A stretch of DNA of 64,000 nucleotides, taken from Cytobacillus oceanisediminis 2691 (GTDB lineage: Bacteria > Bacillota > Bacilli > Bacillales > Cytobacillaceae). Positions within the stretch are counted from its first letter, which is position 1. Each line of letters opens with the position of its first letter. Of the stretch, positions 33,723-43,247 are shown one piece after another. The DNA is taken from NCBI RefSeq assembly GCF_000294775.2, contig NZ_CP015506.1:4997501-5061500 (forward strand), in the 5' to 3' direction. The position numbers were made by a program, and so were the translations under genes. The notes below the pieces were generated by a model, which had not been told where the DNA came from, made no database searches, and saw only the letters and a list, made by a program, of their open reading frames with translations.

Positions 33723-35414
33723 TTAAGACAATGATTTTTCAGCCTTAACTCCAAAAAACTTGTTTGATATGAACAGAACCAGTGCGATTAAAGTAATCTG
33801 GATCATACCGTAAGCTGCCGCCTGGCCCATATTGAACATTCTCAGCTGATTCATAATCTCGATGGAAATAGGGCGGTTTGAAAGGGTATACAGCAATACC
33901 GAAGTCGGAAATTCACCGACTGACTCAACAAATGCCAGTAATGTTCCTGATAAAACCCCTGGCATAATAATCGGAAGGATTACTTTTCTGAACGTATAGA
34001 ACCACTTTGCCCCAAGGCTTCTTGAGGCTTCTTCTATGGAATCATCCAATTGCTCCAGTACAGCATTGGTGGATCTGACGACCAATGGAATATGGCGGAT
34101 AAAATAGGCCAGAGGCAAAATCCAGAATGTGCCGACGAGAATGTTGCCAAATGAGAAGATGGTAGGCTCATTAAAAGCAAAAATCAAATTCATCCCGATA
34201 ACGGTAGCCGGCAAAGCCCATGGAATCATAACTAAAATATCCACAAAGCTTTTTCCGACAAATTTCCGTTTAACGAGCACATAGGATGCCAATACCCCAA
34301 AGACCAGGTTCCCTGCTGTAGCGATAACCGACAGGATCAAGCTATTTTTCAATGGCCTGAATATGTTCGGATCCTGGAACAATAAACGATAATTTTCAAA
34401 ATTAAATACCGATGGATAGGTCTGCCACGTCCAAGTTCCGTCCGGTACGAGCGATAGAAGGAGAATCGTGAAATGCGGAAGCAGCAGAATGATGACTCCC
34501 ACGATTCCTGTAAAGACCAGTATCCACTTCAAAACAGGATTATTGACTTCACTGCGATGGGCGCCAATTCCTTTAGATGCCATCCGGTAATCCTTGCGGT
34601 TTTGGTACCAGCGCATAAACAGCAGGAAGCTGATCGATACAACCGATAATATAACCGATTGTGTGGCGGCCACTTCCATATCGCCATTAATCTTCGAAAA
34701 ATAAATCTGCAGGCTCAGCACCCTGAATCCTCCTGCCAGGAGAAACGGCGCACTGAAGGATGCCATTGAGATCATAAACACCAATAAAGATGCGGCTACA
34801 ATAGCCGGTGTCAATAATGGAAAGGTTACTTTCCAAAACACTTTAAAACGATTGGCCCCCAGATTATACGCAGCTTCTTCAAGAGATGGATCAATTTTAT
34901 TAATGGCTGATGAAACAGTCATATAGAAATACACATACATAGTATATGCATGGACTATCAAAATGCCTGATATACCGCCTATTTTGAAAGGCACTTCATC
35001 CAGCCCGAATAGGTCTTTAATGGCATTGGGAATCAATCCGGTTTCCCCATACAGGAACATGAACGCCATTACCCCTACCAATGACGGCAAGACGATCGGC
35101 ATAATGGCAGCCGATGCAAAGAAGCCTCTGCCCGGAAAATCATACCGGTTGAAAATGAATGCCAGCGGGATGCCGATCAGTGCACTGGCCAGGACACTTA
35201 ATACCGAAATATATACAGAATTCCACAGGGCTTCCAGATTGGTCTTGGATTCCTGGGTAAAGAAGTCACTGTAATTCCCGAACGTCATGCTGCCTTCTTT
35301 TTGAAGGCTCTCCATTATGGTGCGTAAAGAGGGGTATAGAACATAAGCTATGAGAACCAGCAGGACCGGAATAAGGAGGAGCAGAGTCAGCCTTGTATCC
35401 CGATTCTTAATCAT
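33723..35414 (-). CDS. ABC importer fused permease (FbpB/PotBC type)
   Basis: A 563-residue membrane protein made of two permease halves, each with about six helices and an EAA loop (EEAAYNLGANRFKVFWKV and EEASRSLGAKWFYTFRKV). This is the fused arrangement of Fe3+/thiamine/phosphonate-type importers. The start overlaps the ATPase stop codon (ATGA), so the two are coupled. Confidence 0.9.
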   Translation of the reverse strand: MIKNRDTRLTLLLLIPVLLVLIAYVLYPSLRTIMESLQKEGSMTFGNYSDFFTQESKTNLEALWNSVYISVLSVLASALIGIPLAFIFNRYDFPGRGFFASAAIMPIVLPSLVGVMAFMFLYGETGLIPNAIKDLFGLDEVPFKIGGISGILIVHAYTMYVYFYMTVSSAINKIDPSLEEAAYNLGANRFKVFWKVTFPLLTPAIVAASLLVFMISMASFSAPFLLAGGFRVLSLQIYFSKINGDMEVAATQSVILSVVSISFLLFMRWYQNRKDYRMASKGIGAHRSEVNNPVLKWILVFTGIVGVIILLLPHFTILLLSLVPDGTWTWQTYPSVFNFENYRLLFQDPNIFRPLKNSLILSVIATAGNLVFGVLASYVLVKRKFVGKSFVDILVMIPWALPATVIGMNLIFAFNEPTIFSFGNILVGTFWILPLAYFIRHIPLVVRSTNAVLEQLDDSIEEASRSLGAKWFYTFRKVILPIIMPGVLSGTLLAFVESVGEFPTSVLLYTLSNRPISIEIMNQLRMFNMGQAAAYGMIQITLIALVLFISNKFFGVKAEKSLS

Positions 35415-36517
35415 GATGCATCACCAGTCACCACAGGAATGATCCGCATCTGCTCTTCAGGCAATTCCACCCAAACCTCTGCACCCGCCTGCAGGTTTCT
35501 GGATAAGCCGCTATTCAGGGCATTCACCTGGAGCTTAAGGCCTGCAGCCCTGACCACAACATTGATGAGGGAGCCAAAGAAATGAACTTCCTCAACCATT
35601 CCTTTGAAGATATTTTTCCCTTCCGTCTCTTTTTCCAGTATTTTAATAGATTCAGGACGAATGGATAACGCCAGGTTCCCTTTGTTTTCCTGATTATAAT
35701 TAAATGGGGCATTCCGGACGGAAAGCTCACTGGCACTTTCACCGTTCTGCACTTGTACAAGAATGTTTTCATCTTCTATCCTGCTGATCTTCACAGGAAG
35801 CAGATTGATTTCCCCGATAAACCCCGCTACGAAATCATTGGCTGGTTCATTATAGATTTCCGAGGGTGTTCCCACCTGGTGGCAGACCCCAAAGTTAAAT
35901 ACCGCAATCCGATCGCTCATGGATAGAGCTTCTGCCTGATCATGAGTAACATAGATTGTGGTGATATTATAATCTTTTTGCAATCTCAGTATTTCGCTTC
36001 TCATTTCATCGCGCAGCTTGGCATCCAGGTTACTGAGTGGCTCATCCAGGAGCAAAATCTCCGGTTCAATCACCAATGCCCTTGCCAGCGCGACACGCTG
36101 CTGCTGACCTCCGCTTAACTGGCTCACCTGACGATCGGCGTACTGCTCAAGCCTCACCTTTTGCAATACAGCCTTGACTTTTATATTGAGCTCCTTGGAG
36201 CCAAGTTTTCTAACCCTTAATCCAAAAGCGACATTCTCAAACACCGTCATGTGAGGAAAAAGGGCATAGTTTTGGAAAACCATGCCCGTATTTCTCTTTT
36301 CAGGAGGTACACGCGTCATATCCTTATCGCCGAAACGGACAACACCTTTAGTAGGATAATAGAATCCAGCAATCATCCGAAGTGTGGTGGTCTTGCCGCA
36401 TCCACTTGGTCCAAGGAAGGTAAAGAATTCCCCATCCTTTATATCCAGATTTAAATGATCGACTGCAATAACCTTTCCAAAGGCTTTTTGGACATTATCT
36501 ATGTTTATGGACGCCAT
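35411..36517 (-). CDS. ABC importer ATPase (FbpC/PotA type)
   Basis: A 368-residue ATP-binding subunit: Walker A GPSGCGKTT, signature LSGGQQQR, Walker B EILLLDEPLSNLD, then a C-terminal TOBE-like domain (about 245-365). It powers the importer formed with the fused permease and the lipoprotein encoded on either side. Confidence 0.93.
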   Translation of the reverse strand: MASINIDNVQKAFGKVIAVDHLNLDIKDGEFFTFLGPSGCGKTTTLRMIAGFYYPTKGVVRFGDKDMTRVPPEKRNTGMVFQNYALFPHMTVFENVAFGLRVRKLGSKELNIKVKAVLQKVRLEQYADRQVSQLSGGQQQRVALARALVIEPEILLLDEPLSNLDAKLRDEMRSEILRLQKDYNITTIYVTHDQAEALSMSDRIAVFNFGVCHQVGTPSEIYNEPANDFVAGFIGEINLLPVKISRIEDENILVQVQNGESASELSVRNAPFNYNQENKGNLALSIRPESIKILEKETEGKNIFKGMVEEVHFFGSLINVVVRAAGLKLQVNALNSGLSRNLQAGAEVWVELPEEQMRIIPVVTGDAS

Positions 36518-36531
36518 ACCTATTACACTTC

Positions 36532-37626
36532 CTATTCTTTAATTTCTTTTTCTCCGCTCTTAATGTTTTCATCCCAATACTTCATCCAGCTGTCGCTGTT
36601 CTCCTGGAATACCTTCCAGTCGATATCCATGCTCTTAATCTCTGTTTCTGTAATCCACTCAGGCAGTCCCTCTACGTCATCCCTTGTTGGAATGCGGTAG
36701 AATTCCTCTGCAAGGATTTTGGCTGCTTCAGACGTGTTGACAAACTCATAGAATGCTTCAGCCGCCTTCGGATGCGGAGCATCATTCACAACGGCAATCC
36801 CTTCTGTCAGGACGGGTGTTCCGCTTTCCGGAATGATGAATTCAAATGGATAATTTTTATTTTCTTTTAACATGACAACGTCAGGCATTGCCCAGACAGA
36901 TAGCTTTCCTTCCCCTTTGGCCACCTTGTTGTACATCATTTCAGGATTTGCTGCGTATTCTTTCGTGTTGGCATCCAATTTCTCAAGCCATTCGTAACCG
37001 GCCGCTGTATCCTTGGAGTCCTTAAAGTCACGGTAAATCATCGCTGAAAAAATCGTTCTCATTGTTCCGGATGCCAGCGGGTAGCGGATGATGATTTCAT
37101 CCTTCCACTTCGGATCGAGAAGCTCATCCCAGTCTTTTGGCGCTTCATCTTCTGATAATTCTTTGCTGTTATACATAATGACTTCCGGTGTTTGACTTGT
37201 TCCGGACCAGTGCCACTCAGGATCATGGAAGCCTTCTGCCAGACTTCCTGCATATGAAGGCTCATATGGCTTTAATAATCCTTCATCCTTTGCCTGATCG
37301 AAGTTTACAGATGGCGCTCCCCACCAGACATCAGCCTGTGGATTGTTTTTCTCGGAGCGGATCCGGTCCAGGATTTCCTGTGATCCCATATCAAGCCATT
37401 CCACATCAATCTGATATTTTTCCTCGAATTGCTGTTCAAACTTTGATAGAATATCCTTTCCATGCGGTGAATAGATAACTACCTTTTCTTCCAGCTTATT
37501 CTCTTTCTCTCCCTGCTCATTCTCAGAGCTTGAGCTGGATCCCTGTTCAGAACTGCAAGCTGAAAGCATTAGTGCAGCCGAAATGGATAAAGTGGTTAAA
37601 ATCGATGCCCTTTTCTTATTTTTCAT
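36532..37626 (-). CDS. ABC importer solute-binding lipoprotein
   Basis: A 364-residue lipoprotein (lipobox MLSACSSEQ) followed by a Ser/Glu-rich linker and a type II periplasmic-binding fold related to Fe3+, 2-aminoethylphosphonate, thiamine and polyamine binders (VVIYSPHGKDILSKFEQQFE). The substrate cannot be named from sequence. The gene follows the ROK regulator by 17 bases. Confidence 0.88.
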   Translation of the reverse strand: MKNKKRASILTTLSISAALMLSACSSEQGSSSSSENEQGEKENKLEEKVVIYSPHGKDILSKFEQQFEEKYQIDVEWLDMGSQEILDRIRSEKNNPQADVWWGAPSVNFDQAKDEGLLKPYEPSYAGSLAEGFHDPEWHWSGTSQTPEVIMYNSKELSEDEAPKDWDELLDPKWKDEIIIRYPLASGTMRTIFSAMIYRDFKDSKDTAAGYEWLEKLDANTKEYAANPEMMYNKVAKGEGKLSVWAMPDVVMLKENKNYPFEFIIPESGTPVLTEGIAVVNDAPHPKAAEAFYEFVNTSEAAKILAEEFYRIPTRDDVEGLPEWITETEIKSMDIDWKVFQENSDSWMKYWDENIKSGEKEIKE

Positions 37627-37643
37627 TGAAAAATCCCCCTCGT

Positions 37644-38858
37644 TTAAGAAAATTTGATAATACTATCATGCTCCCGCAAAAAGAGTGAAACAGCACCCAG
37701 GACTCCCGCATTATCACCTAATCTTGAAATCTTTAATTCTACTGAACTTGGAAGATAGTGATTCACGATCCTGTCCAATTTAGGCAAAATGTAATCAGAT
37801 GATTTTAGAACACCACCTCCTAAAATAATGACTTCAGGATTCAATAAGCTCGCGGCATTAATGATTCCATAGGCCAGATGTTCAATGGCTTCTTCAATGA
37901 CCGTAATGGCTAATTTGTCGCCTTTTTTCGCAAGCGCAAAGGCCATTTCCCCCGGCAGTTCTCCCTTTATTGCCTGAGAATAGGCAGGGTGGTCCGGATC
38001 CTGCTGAATGACTTCCGTCAGTTTTTTTCCGATTGATTTTCCGCCGGCGACACTTTCCAAATAACCGTAGCGGTGAAAGATTGGCTTAAAGTCTTTTTTC
38101 ATGTCTGTTTTATCCGTCACCATATAGCCCATCTCGCCAGCAGCATTTGCATACCCGCGGTATAGCTGATTATTGATAATAATTCCGCTTCCAACACCTG
38201 TTCCGACCGCCATAAACAGAACATTCTGTTTATTTTTTGCATTTCCGAGCCATTGCTCCCCAAGTGCTCCAACATTCACATCATTGTCCACATGAACCGG
38301 GAAAGAGAAGTATTTGTTCGCTTCCGCTAAGAACGGGTATCGAATCCAGTTGAGGCTTGGTGCTTCCAAGACGACTCCGCTGGATGTTTGTGTAATCCCC
38401 GGAACCCCTGCTCCCATTCCAAGCACTTGATCCAGGGGGATTTGGCATTCCTCCAGCATGGACTGCACTTCTTTGGCGATTTGTTTTAAAAGTCCAGATT
38501 CTAAAAATTGACAGGTTGAAAAACTGCTGGAATGGACAATGTTGCCTCCGAGATCGCTAATGACTGTCTTTACTTTCGTGCCGCCGATATCTGTTCCGAT
38601 TACATAAGCCGCTTTTTCATTGAAATATAGATGTATCGGTCTCCTTCCGCCTTGTGAAGACGATTCGCCTATCCCCTTTTCATACACCCACTTTTCCCCT
38701 ATCAATTCATCTACCAGTAAAGAAACAGTCGGCTTGCTTATGGAAATCTTCGCAGCAATCTCGGCCCTTGAAGTCGGTGAATTTTCCTGAATCCATTGAA
38801 GTACTCTCTTTTTATTGATTGATTTCATTTGCATCGGTGTCCCATTAAAATTCATCAC
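37644..38858 (-). CDS. ROK-family repressor
   Basis: A 404-residue regulator with an N-terminal winged HTH (SRAEIAAKISISKPTVSLL) and a ROK sugar-kinase-like domain (VIGTDIGGTKVKTVISDLGG, then AVGTGVGSGIII). The usual ROK zinc motif (CxCGxxGCxE) is replaced by FHRYGYLES, so zinc-dependent sugar binding is likely changed. It heads the ABC-lyase operon. Its promoter carries a cre-like box over the -35 element and a TTAGTAA palindrome after the -10, consistent with autorepression. Confidence 0.85.
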   Translation of the reverse strand: MMNFNGTPMQMKSINKKRVLQWIQENSPTSRAEIAAKISISKPTVSLLVDELIGEKWVYEKGIGESSSQGGRRPIHLYFNEKAAYVIGTDIGGTKVKTVISDLGGNIVHSSSFSTCQFLESGLLKQIAKEVQSMLEECQIPLDQVLGMGAGVPGITQTSSGVVLEAPSLNWIRYPFLAEANKYFSFPVHVDNDVNVGALGEQWLGNAKNKQNVLFMAVGTGVGSGIIINNQLYRGYANAAGEMGYMVTDKTDMKKDFKPIFHRYGYLESVAGGKSIGKKLTEVIQQDPDHPAYSQAIKGELPGEMAFALAKKGDKLAITVIEEAIEHLAYGIINAASLLNPEVIILGGGVLKSSDYILPKLDRIVNHYLPSSVELKISRLGDNAGVLGAVSLFLREHDSIIKFS

Positions 38859-38880
38859 ATCACGGCCTTAATTGATTTGG

Positions 38881-38897
38881 TTAGTAAATATTACTAA
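38881..38897 (-). promoter_or_regulatory. Probable ROK operator 1
   Basis: Perfect palindrome TTAGTAA-N3-TTACTAA, just downstream of the -10 element at 38906-38911. Half-sites resemble XylR/ROK operators (TTAGTTT). Confidence 0.65.
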
Positions 38898-38905
38898 TTA
38901 ACTTC

Positions 38906-38934
38906 AATATAACCTACCTGGTAATCGTTTACAA
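38906..38934 (-). promoter_or_regulatory. Sigma-A promoter of the ROK operon with cre-like box
   Basis: On the minus strand TTGTAA (38929-38934), 17 bases, TATATT (38906-38911). GGTAATCGTTTACA (38920-38933) fits the cre consensus TGWAANCGNTNWCA at 13 of 14 positions and overlaps the -35, so CcpA repression is likely. Confidence 0.65.
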
Positions 38935-39073
38935 CCCATCATTTTTAATTTTATGATAATTGCGATTATTTATATGACTAAAGGAGGATTTTAATTAAAT
39001 TAATTTTTAGAATATTGAATTATTAGCAGATTTACCCTATTATGAAATTTATTAGGCGGGTAGTTGTAGGTAG

Positions 39074-39094
39074 TTAGTTAGGATGTTTAACTAA
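39074..39094 (+). promoter_or_regulatory. Probable ROK operator 2, upstream of the deacetylase gene
   Basis: Perfect inverted repeat TTAGTTA-N7-TAACTAA about 70 bases before the start of the divergent gene. Half-sites match operator 1, so the ROK protein may control both directions. Confidence 0.55.
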
Positions 39095-39166
39095 CCTGCT
39101 TTAGACCCATGATGAAAGGAGTGTAAGAGTAGCGCTGTTAAACCATTTCGAAAGGGGTTACACGAA

Positions 39167-41674
39167 TTGAAAAAAATCTTTATTTATTTTTTGTCCTTAG
39201 CGTTAATTCTCTCCCTTCTGCCTCTTAGCGGAAGTGCCCAGTCAGAAGAGCATGACCCCGACCTATGGAGTGCAGTGAAGCCGCTGGACACAACAGTCAG
39301 CTTTTTGAATACAGGAGCACATCCTGACGATGAGCGCAGTGACTTTCTTGCTTACTTATCAAGAGGACTTGGTGTTAAAACCTCAAGCCTGATTGCCAAC
39401 CGCGGCGAGGGCGGCCAGAATGAAATCGGGCAGGAGCTTGGGAACGGCCTTGGAATTATCCGCTCCCGGGAAATGATTGAAGCAGCAAAGATCACCGGAG
39501 TTAAAGCCTACCATTTGAGTGAAACAACCTCTGATACCATCTATGATTTCGGCTTTTCCAAAACAAAGGATGAAACCTTAAGCCACTGGGGCAAGGACCT
39601 TACTTATGAAAGATTAATTCGTTTTATTCGTACTTACCAGCCAGATATCGTCATGCCATCCTTCAGAGACTCGGATACCCAGCACGGACACCACCGCACA
39701 ATGACCATTCTCAGCCAGGAAGCCTTCAAAGATGCCGCAGATCCTAACATTTTTCCTGAACAATTAAAAGAGGGATTATCCGTCTGGCAGACAAAGAAGT
39801 TCTATTTGCCGGCAGACAGTAAAGATACAGCAGATACATCGATTGAAATAGGCATGCTTGATCCTATCTACGGCATGTCCTATCCGCAAATCGGCGAGGA
39901 ATCACGCTATATGCACAAAAGCCAGGGAATGGGCAATGACATCCCTGTCGCGCCAAGACAAACGCATCTGGAGTTAGTAGATAGTGCGGTTGAAACAAAT
40001 GGCAGCAATGATCTTTTTGCCGGTATCCCATATGACTTTAACGAATGGGCAAAAACGTTTCCTAAGAAAGAAAAAGCATTGCAGGTGTATTTTACAAAAT
40101 TCCAAAAAAGCCTGGATGGAATTATCTCCAGCTACCCTAGCCATAGCCAGGTATTCAGTAAGACGCAGCAAGCATTAAAAGAAGCAGACCGTTTAGTAAA
40201 GAAAACGGAGAAATCCAAGCTTGATTCCCAGCTGAAGTCTGATCTTCTTCATAAGCTGGAAGTGAAAAAAGAACAGCTGCTGAATGTGAGCCTGGTATCC
40301 TCCGACCTTGAGATTAATGCACAGGCGGAGACCAATATCCTGACAAAAGGGCAGAAAACGGCTGTTACTGTTACCTTAACGAATAATGGCAGTCAGAAGC
40401 TGAAGAATGCTGATGTTGAACTGATCACTCCTGAGGGCTGGAAGGTTTCTAATAAGTCCAAGGCTGCTGACCTTGCACCCGGTAAAACGGCTGAAGTTAC
40501 TTTTAAGGTCCAAGTTCCAGCTGATGCAGCGTATTATCACGCATACGAAACCCCTGCCATACAGGCAAAGGTCAGCTATGAATCAGCCGGTGCAAAGACA
40601 GTGACTGTCTCTGAACTGGATGGCACCATTGCCGTTCTGCCGGACGTTGGCCTTACCCTTTCTCCTGAAGATCTGGTTATAAATACCGCTGACGTTCAGG
40701 AAGAAGTGCCTGTAAATGTAAAAGTGAAAAATTACCGTGAAGGAGCTGCACAGGCTTCCGTATCCTTAAATGTTCCGGAAGGATGGTCAGTAAGCCCGGA
40801 AAAGGCTGAAGTTAACTTCGAAGCCTCATTGGAGGAAAAAGAGGTTACCTTTACACTGAGCCCGCCTGCGGATATTCAGGAAGGTGACTTTAAACTATCC
40901 GCCGAGGCAGCCGTAAATGGAAAGAGCTTTGATTCAACAGTTCAGGAAATTCAATATGACCATATCGGAACATTTTATTACCTGTATCCAGCCCAGGTCA
41001 ATGGGGTCGCCTTTGAATTGCTGGCACCAGAAGGCCTAAAGGTCGGCTACATTGAAAGCGGTTTTGATAAAGTGGCAGATTACTTGTCCAATGCAGGACT
41101 TGATGTGACGAAGCTTACTGAGACCGATCTTTCTTCAGGGGACTTAAGCCAATACGATACAATCGTGGTTGGTATCCGTGCCTACCTGTCGCGTGAAGAC
41201 TTAACAGCAAATAATGAACGTTTAAAGGAATACGTCGCAAATGGCGGGCACATGGTGGTCCAATACCATAAGCCAAACGATGGCTGGGTAACGGAAGACA
41301 CTGCGCCATACCCGCTGACTATCGGAAATCCATCCATCAGGTGGAGGGTAACCGATGAAAATGCACCTGTTACCGTTCTGCAGCCTGAATCGCCGCTCTT
41401 CAACTATCCAAATAACATTACTGAAGACGACTGGGCCAACTGGATACAGGAAAGAGGATTATACTATCCAATGCAGTGGGATGACCGCTTTGAAACCTTC
41501 ATTCGCATGGGTGATCCGAACGAGGAGCCATTTGATGGCGGCATTCTCATGGCCGATTACGGAGAAGGCACCTACCTTTATACCAACCTGGTATTCTATC
41601 GCCAGATTCAAGGCCAGGTCCCGGGAGGCTACCGCATTTTTACAAACTTGATCAGCTATGGCCAAAATAAATAA
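39167..41674 (+). CDS. Secreted PIG-L-family deacetylase with C-terminal extra domains
   Basis: An 835-residue exported protein: signal peptide (1-24), PIG-L deacetylase domain (about 40-250) with zinc motif AHPDDE and HGHH, then two NPCBM/NEW3-like beta domains (about 385-600) and a C-terminal glutamine-amidotransferase-like Rossmann domain (about 625-830). PIG-L enzymes remove acetyl from N-acetylglucosamine-type sugars; BshB of bacillithiol synthesis is a small cytosolic member. Here the large, secreted form points to a surface or extracellular glycan. Start TTG at 39167 follows AAAGGGG. It is divergent from the ROK operon. Confidence 0.85.
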   Translation: MKKIFIYFLSLALILSLLPLSGSAQSEEHDPDLWSAVKPLDTTVSFLNTGAHPDDERSDFLAYLSRGLGVKTSSLIANRGEGGQNEIGQELGNGLGIIRSREMIEAAKITGVKAYHLSETTSDTIYDFGFSKTKDETLSHWGKDLTYERLIRFIRTYQPDIVMPSFRDSDTQHGHHRTMTILSQEAFKDAADPNIFPEQLKEGLSVWQTKKFYLPADSKDTADTSIEIGMLDPIYGMSYPQIGEESRYMHKSQGMGNDIPVAPRQTHLELVDSAVETNGSNDLFAGIPYDFNEWAKTFPKKEKALQVYFTKFQKSLDGIISSYPSHSQVFSKTQQALKEADRLVKKTEKSKLDSQLKSDLLHKLEVKKEQLLNVSLVSSDLEINAQAETNILTKGQKTAVTVTLTNNGSQKLKNADVELITPEGWKVSNKSKAADLAPGKTAEVTFKVQVPADAAYYHAYETPAIQAKVSYESAGAKTVTVSELDGTIAVLPDVGLTLSPEDLVINTADVQEEVPVNVKVKNYREGAAQASVSLNVPEGWSVSPEKAEVNFEASLEEKEVTFTLSPPADIQEGDFKLSAEAAVNGKSFDSTVQEIQYDHIGTFYYLYPAQVNGVAFELLAPEGLKVGYIESGFDKVADYLSNAGLDVTKLTETDLSSGDLSQYDTIVVGIRAYLSREDLTANNERLKEYVANGGHMVVQYHKPNDGWVTEDTAPYPLTIGNPSIRWRVTDENAPVTVLQPESPLFNYPNNITEDDWANWIQERGLYYPMQWDDRFETFIRMGDPNEEPFDGGILMADYGEGTYLYTNLVFYRQIQGQVPGGYRIFTNLISYGQNK

Positions 41675-41682
41675 CATATTAG

Positions 41683-41712
41683 GAACAGCTGCGGATGCGG
41701 CTGTTCTTTTTT
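41683..41712 (+). terminator. Terminator of the deacetylase gene
   Basis: GAACAGC and GCTGTTC arms around a 10-base loop, followed by TTTTTT. Confidence 0.85.
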
Positions 41713-41785
41713 AATGCCCATGTGATTCAACTCACTTCATTCATTTTCCATGTATTGTAAGATATAGCTGAAGAGAGGTGCAATC

Positions 41786-42106
41786 ATGGAAAAGAACTGG
41801 TCTGTTCCCCTGGAGCATGGTGAGTATGTAAATAACCTAGGGCTGCTGATCAATGATGCTATGGCAGCTGTCAGCCAGACAGGATACTATGTCAATATTG
41901 TCACACCGGGTAAGCTAGAAAATCCAGATGACTACTTAACAGATGGCACTTCGGAAATGTGGAGGGTATGTTCTGAGGATGGGACATGTGGACTGTGCAA
42001 ATTAAGTGGGAAAGCTGCAAATAGCAAGGGTCGTTTTGCAAATAGCAGCCTACTTTCTGCTAATAAAATATTCGGGAAACAGCCATTGTCTAATACTTTC
42101 ATATAG
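41786..42106 (+). pseudogene. Decayed copy of the CGCGG-motif small protein gene
   Basis: The first 52 residues are a clear paralogue of the gene at 43248-43508 (both contain LEHG, LLINDAMAAVSQT, YYVNIVTP and NPD-YLT). After that a deletion of roughly 50 bases removes the middle of the family sequence, the frame is lost (the DNA still shows GGAGGGTATGTTCTGAGG, matching the intact copy's GGGGGGTATGTTTTGAGG in another frame), and the remaining open frame runs into the TGCAAATA array. The RBS (GAGAGGTG) is intact, so a fusion product might still be made. Confidence 0.65.
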
Positions 42107-42149
42107 AGTTGGATAATATGCAAATAGAGCACAAAAACCTGCAAATAAA
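41996..42149 (+). repeat. Phased TGCAAATA array A
   Basis: TGCAAAT units begin at 41996, 42016, 42037, 42058 (TGCTAATAAA), 42119 and 42140, i.e. 20-21 bases apart with the phase kept across a gap of three degenerate units. It overlaps the tail of the decayed gene and runs up to the NERD gene. Confidence 0.6.
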
Positions 42150-42219
42150 CTCCTATATAAAAAAATAAATTAAGATTACTATCGAAAATAACTTATTATC
42201 ATAGAAAGGAGAGACATAC

Positions 42220-43184
42220 TTGATTATTAAAAGCCTGAAAGTCCCCGAAATTAACCTACAGCTTGAAGCGTTGTTAAGAAGAACGCCCGAACAGCATCCC
42301 GCGCGAGAAAAAATGACCTCAGATTATAAAATGAGAAGCGCTGGCTTTAAGGGAGAAGAAAGATTATTTTATTACTTAAGCTTTCTAGATCCTAAAAAAT
42401 ATTGGATTTTTCATAACCTGCGGCTATCAAGCGGAACACACTTCTTCCAGATCGATGCATTGCTGATAACTACGAACTTCGCTCTCATTTTAGAAGTTAA
42501 AAATTGGACAGGAACTTTGATTTTCGACCATCATTTTCAGCAGCTCCTCCGCATTCACAATGACAAAGAGGAAGGGTTTCACGACCCCATTTCACAAGCC
42601 CGACATCAGACGAATCAGTTTAGAACGTGGCTCAATTTTAATGGATTTCCCGGGATTCCTGTAGAATTCTTAGTTGTGATCAGCCATCCTTCCACCATAA
42701 TTAAAACCGATAAAGATCCACTGAGTATATCTAACAAAGTTCTACACTCCCATCATCTTTTATACAGAATTAATGAGATTGAAAATAAGTACCATCAAGA
42801 AAAAACTGACCTTAAAGAGATACGGAAGCTGTGCCGAACTTTGTTAAAAAAACATAATCCTTCACCATCCGAGATTCTCGAGCACTTCAATGTCTCAGCT
42901 GAGGAAGTTCTCACTGGTGTTAGCTGTCCTAAATGCACTTCCCTTCCGATGATTTTCCATTGGGGGAAATGGCACTGCCCAATGTGTATGTTTTCCTCTC
43001 TCTGGCACATGAAGCGGCTATCCAAGACTACTTCCGGCTTATTAAGCCGTCAATTACCAACTGGGAATTCCGCTCATTTACCCATATACCCTCCCCCTAT
43101 ACGGCTTCAAGATTACTCTCCAGAATGAACCTTTCTTTTAAAAGAAATAAAAGACACCGAATTTACGAAAAATCCCCTGAATAG
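42220..43184 (+). pseudogene. NERD-domain protein gene with a frameshift near its 3' end
   Basis: TTG at 42220 with AGAAAGGAGAG upstream opens a frame with a nuclease-related (NERD) domain (about 40-155: FQIDALLITTNFALILEVKNW, holding the D-ExK-type residues) and a zinc ribbon (CPKC...CPMC). After CPMC the frame becomes proline-rich nonsense and ends at 43128, while the next frame shows the expected C-terminus (AHEAAIQDYFRLIKPSITN and onwards) to a stop at 43184. So a -1 shift lies near 42985-43010, in a CT-rich run. It may be a real mutation, a sequencing error or, less likely, programmed frameshifting. NERD proteins are thought to act on nucleic acids. Confidence 0.75.
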
Positions 43185-43247
43185 TGATTAACTGCACAAA
43201 TATTTCTATTCAATTATTTTATAATCAGGCTGAATTGAGGTGCTAAT

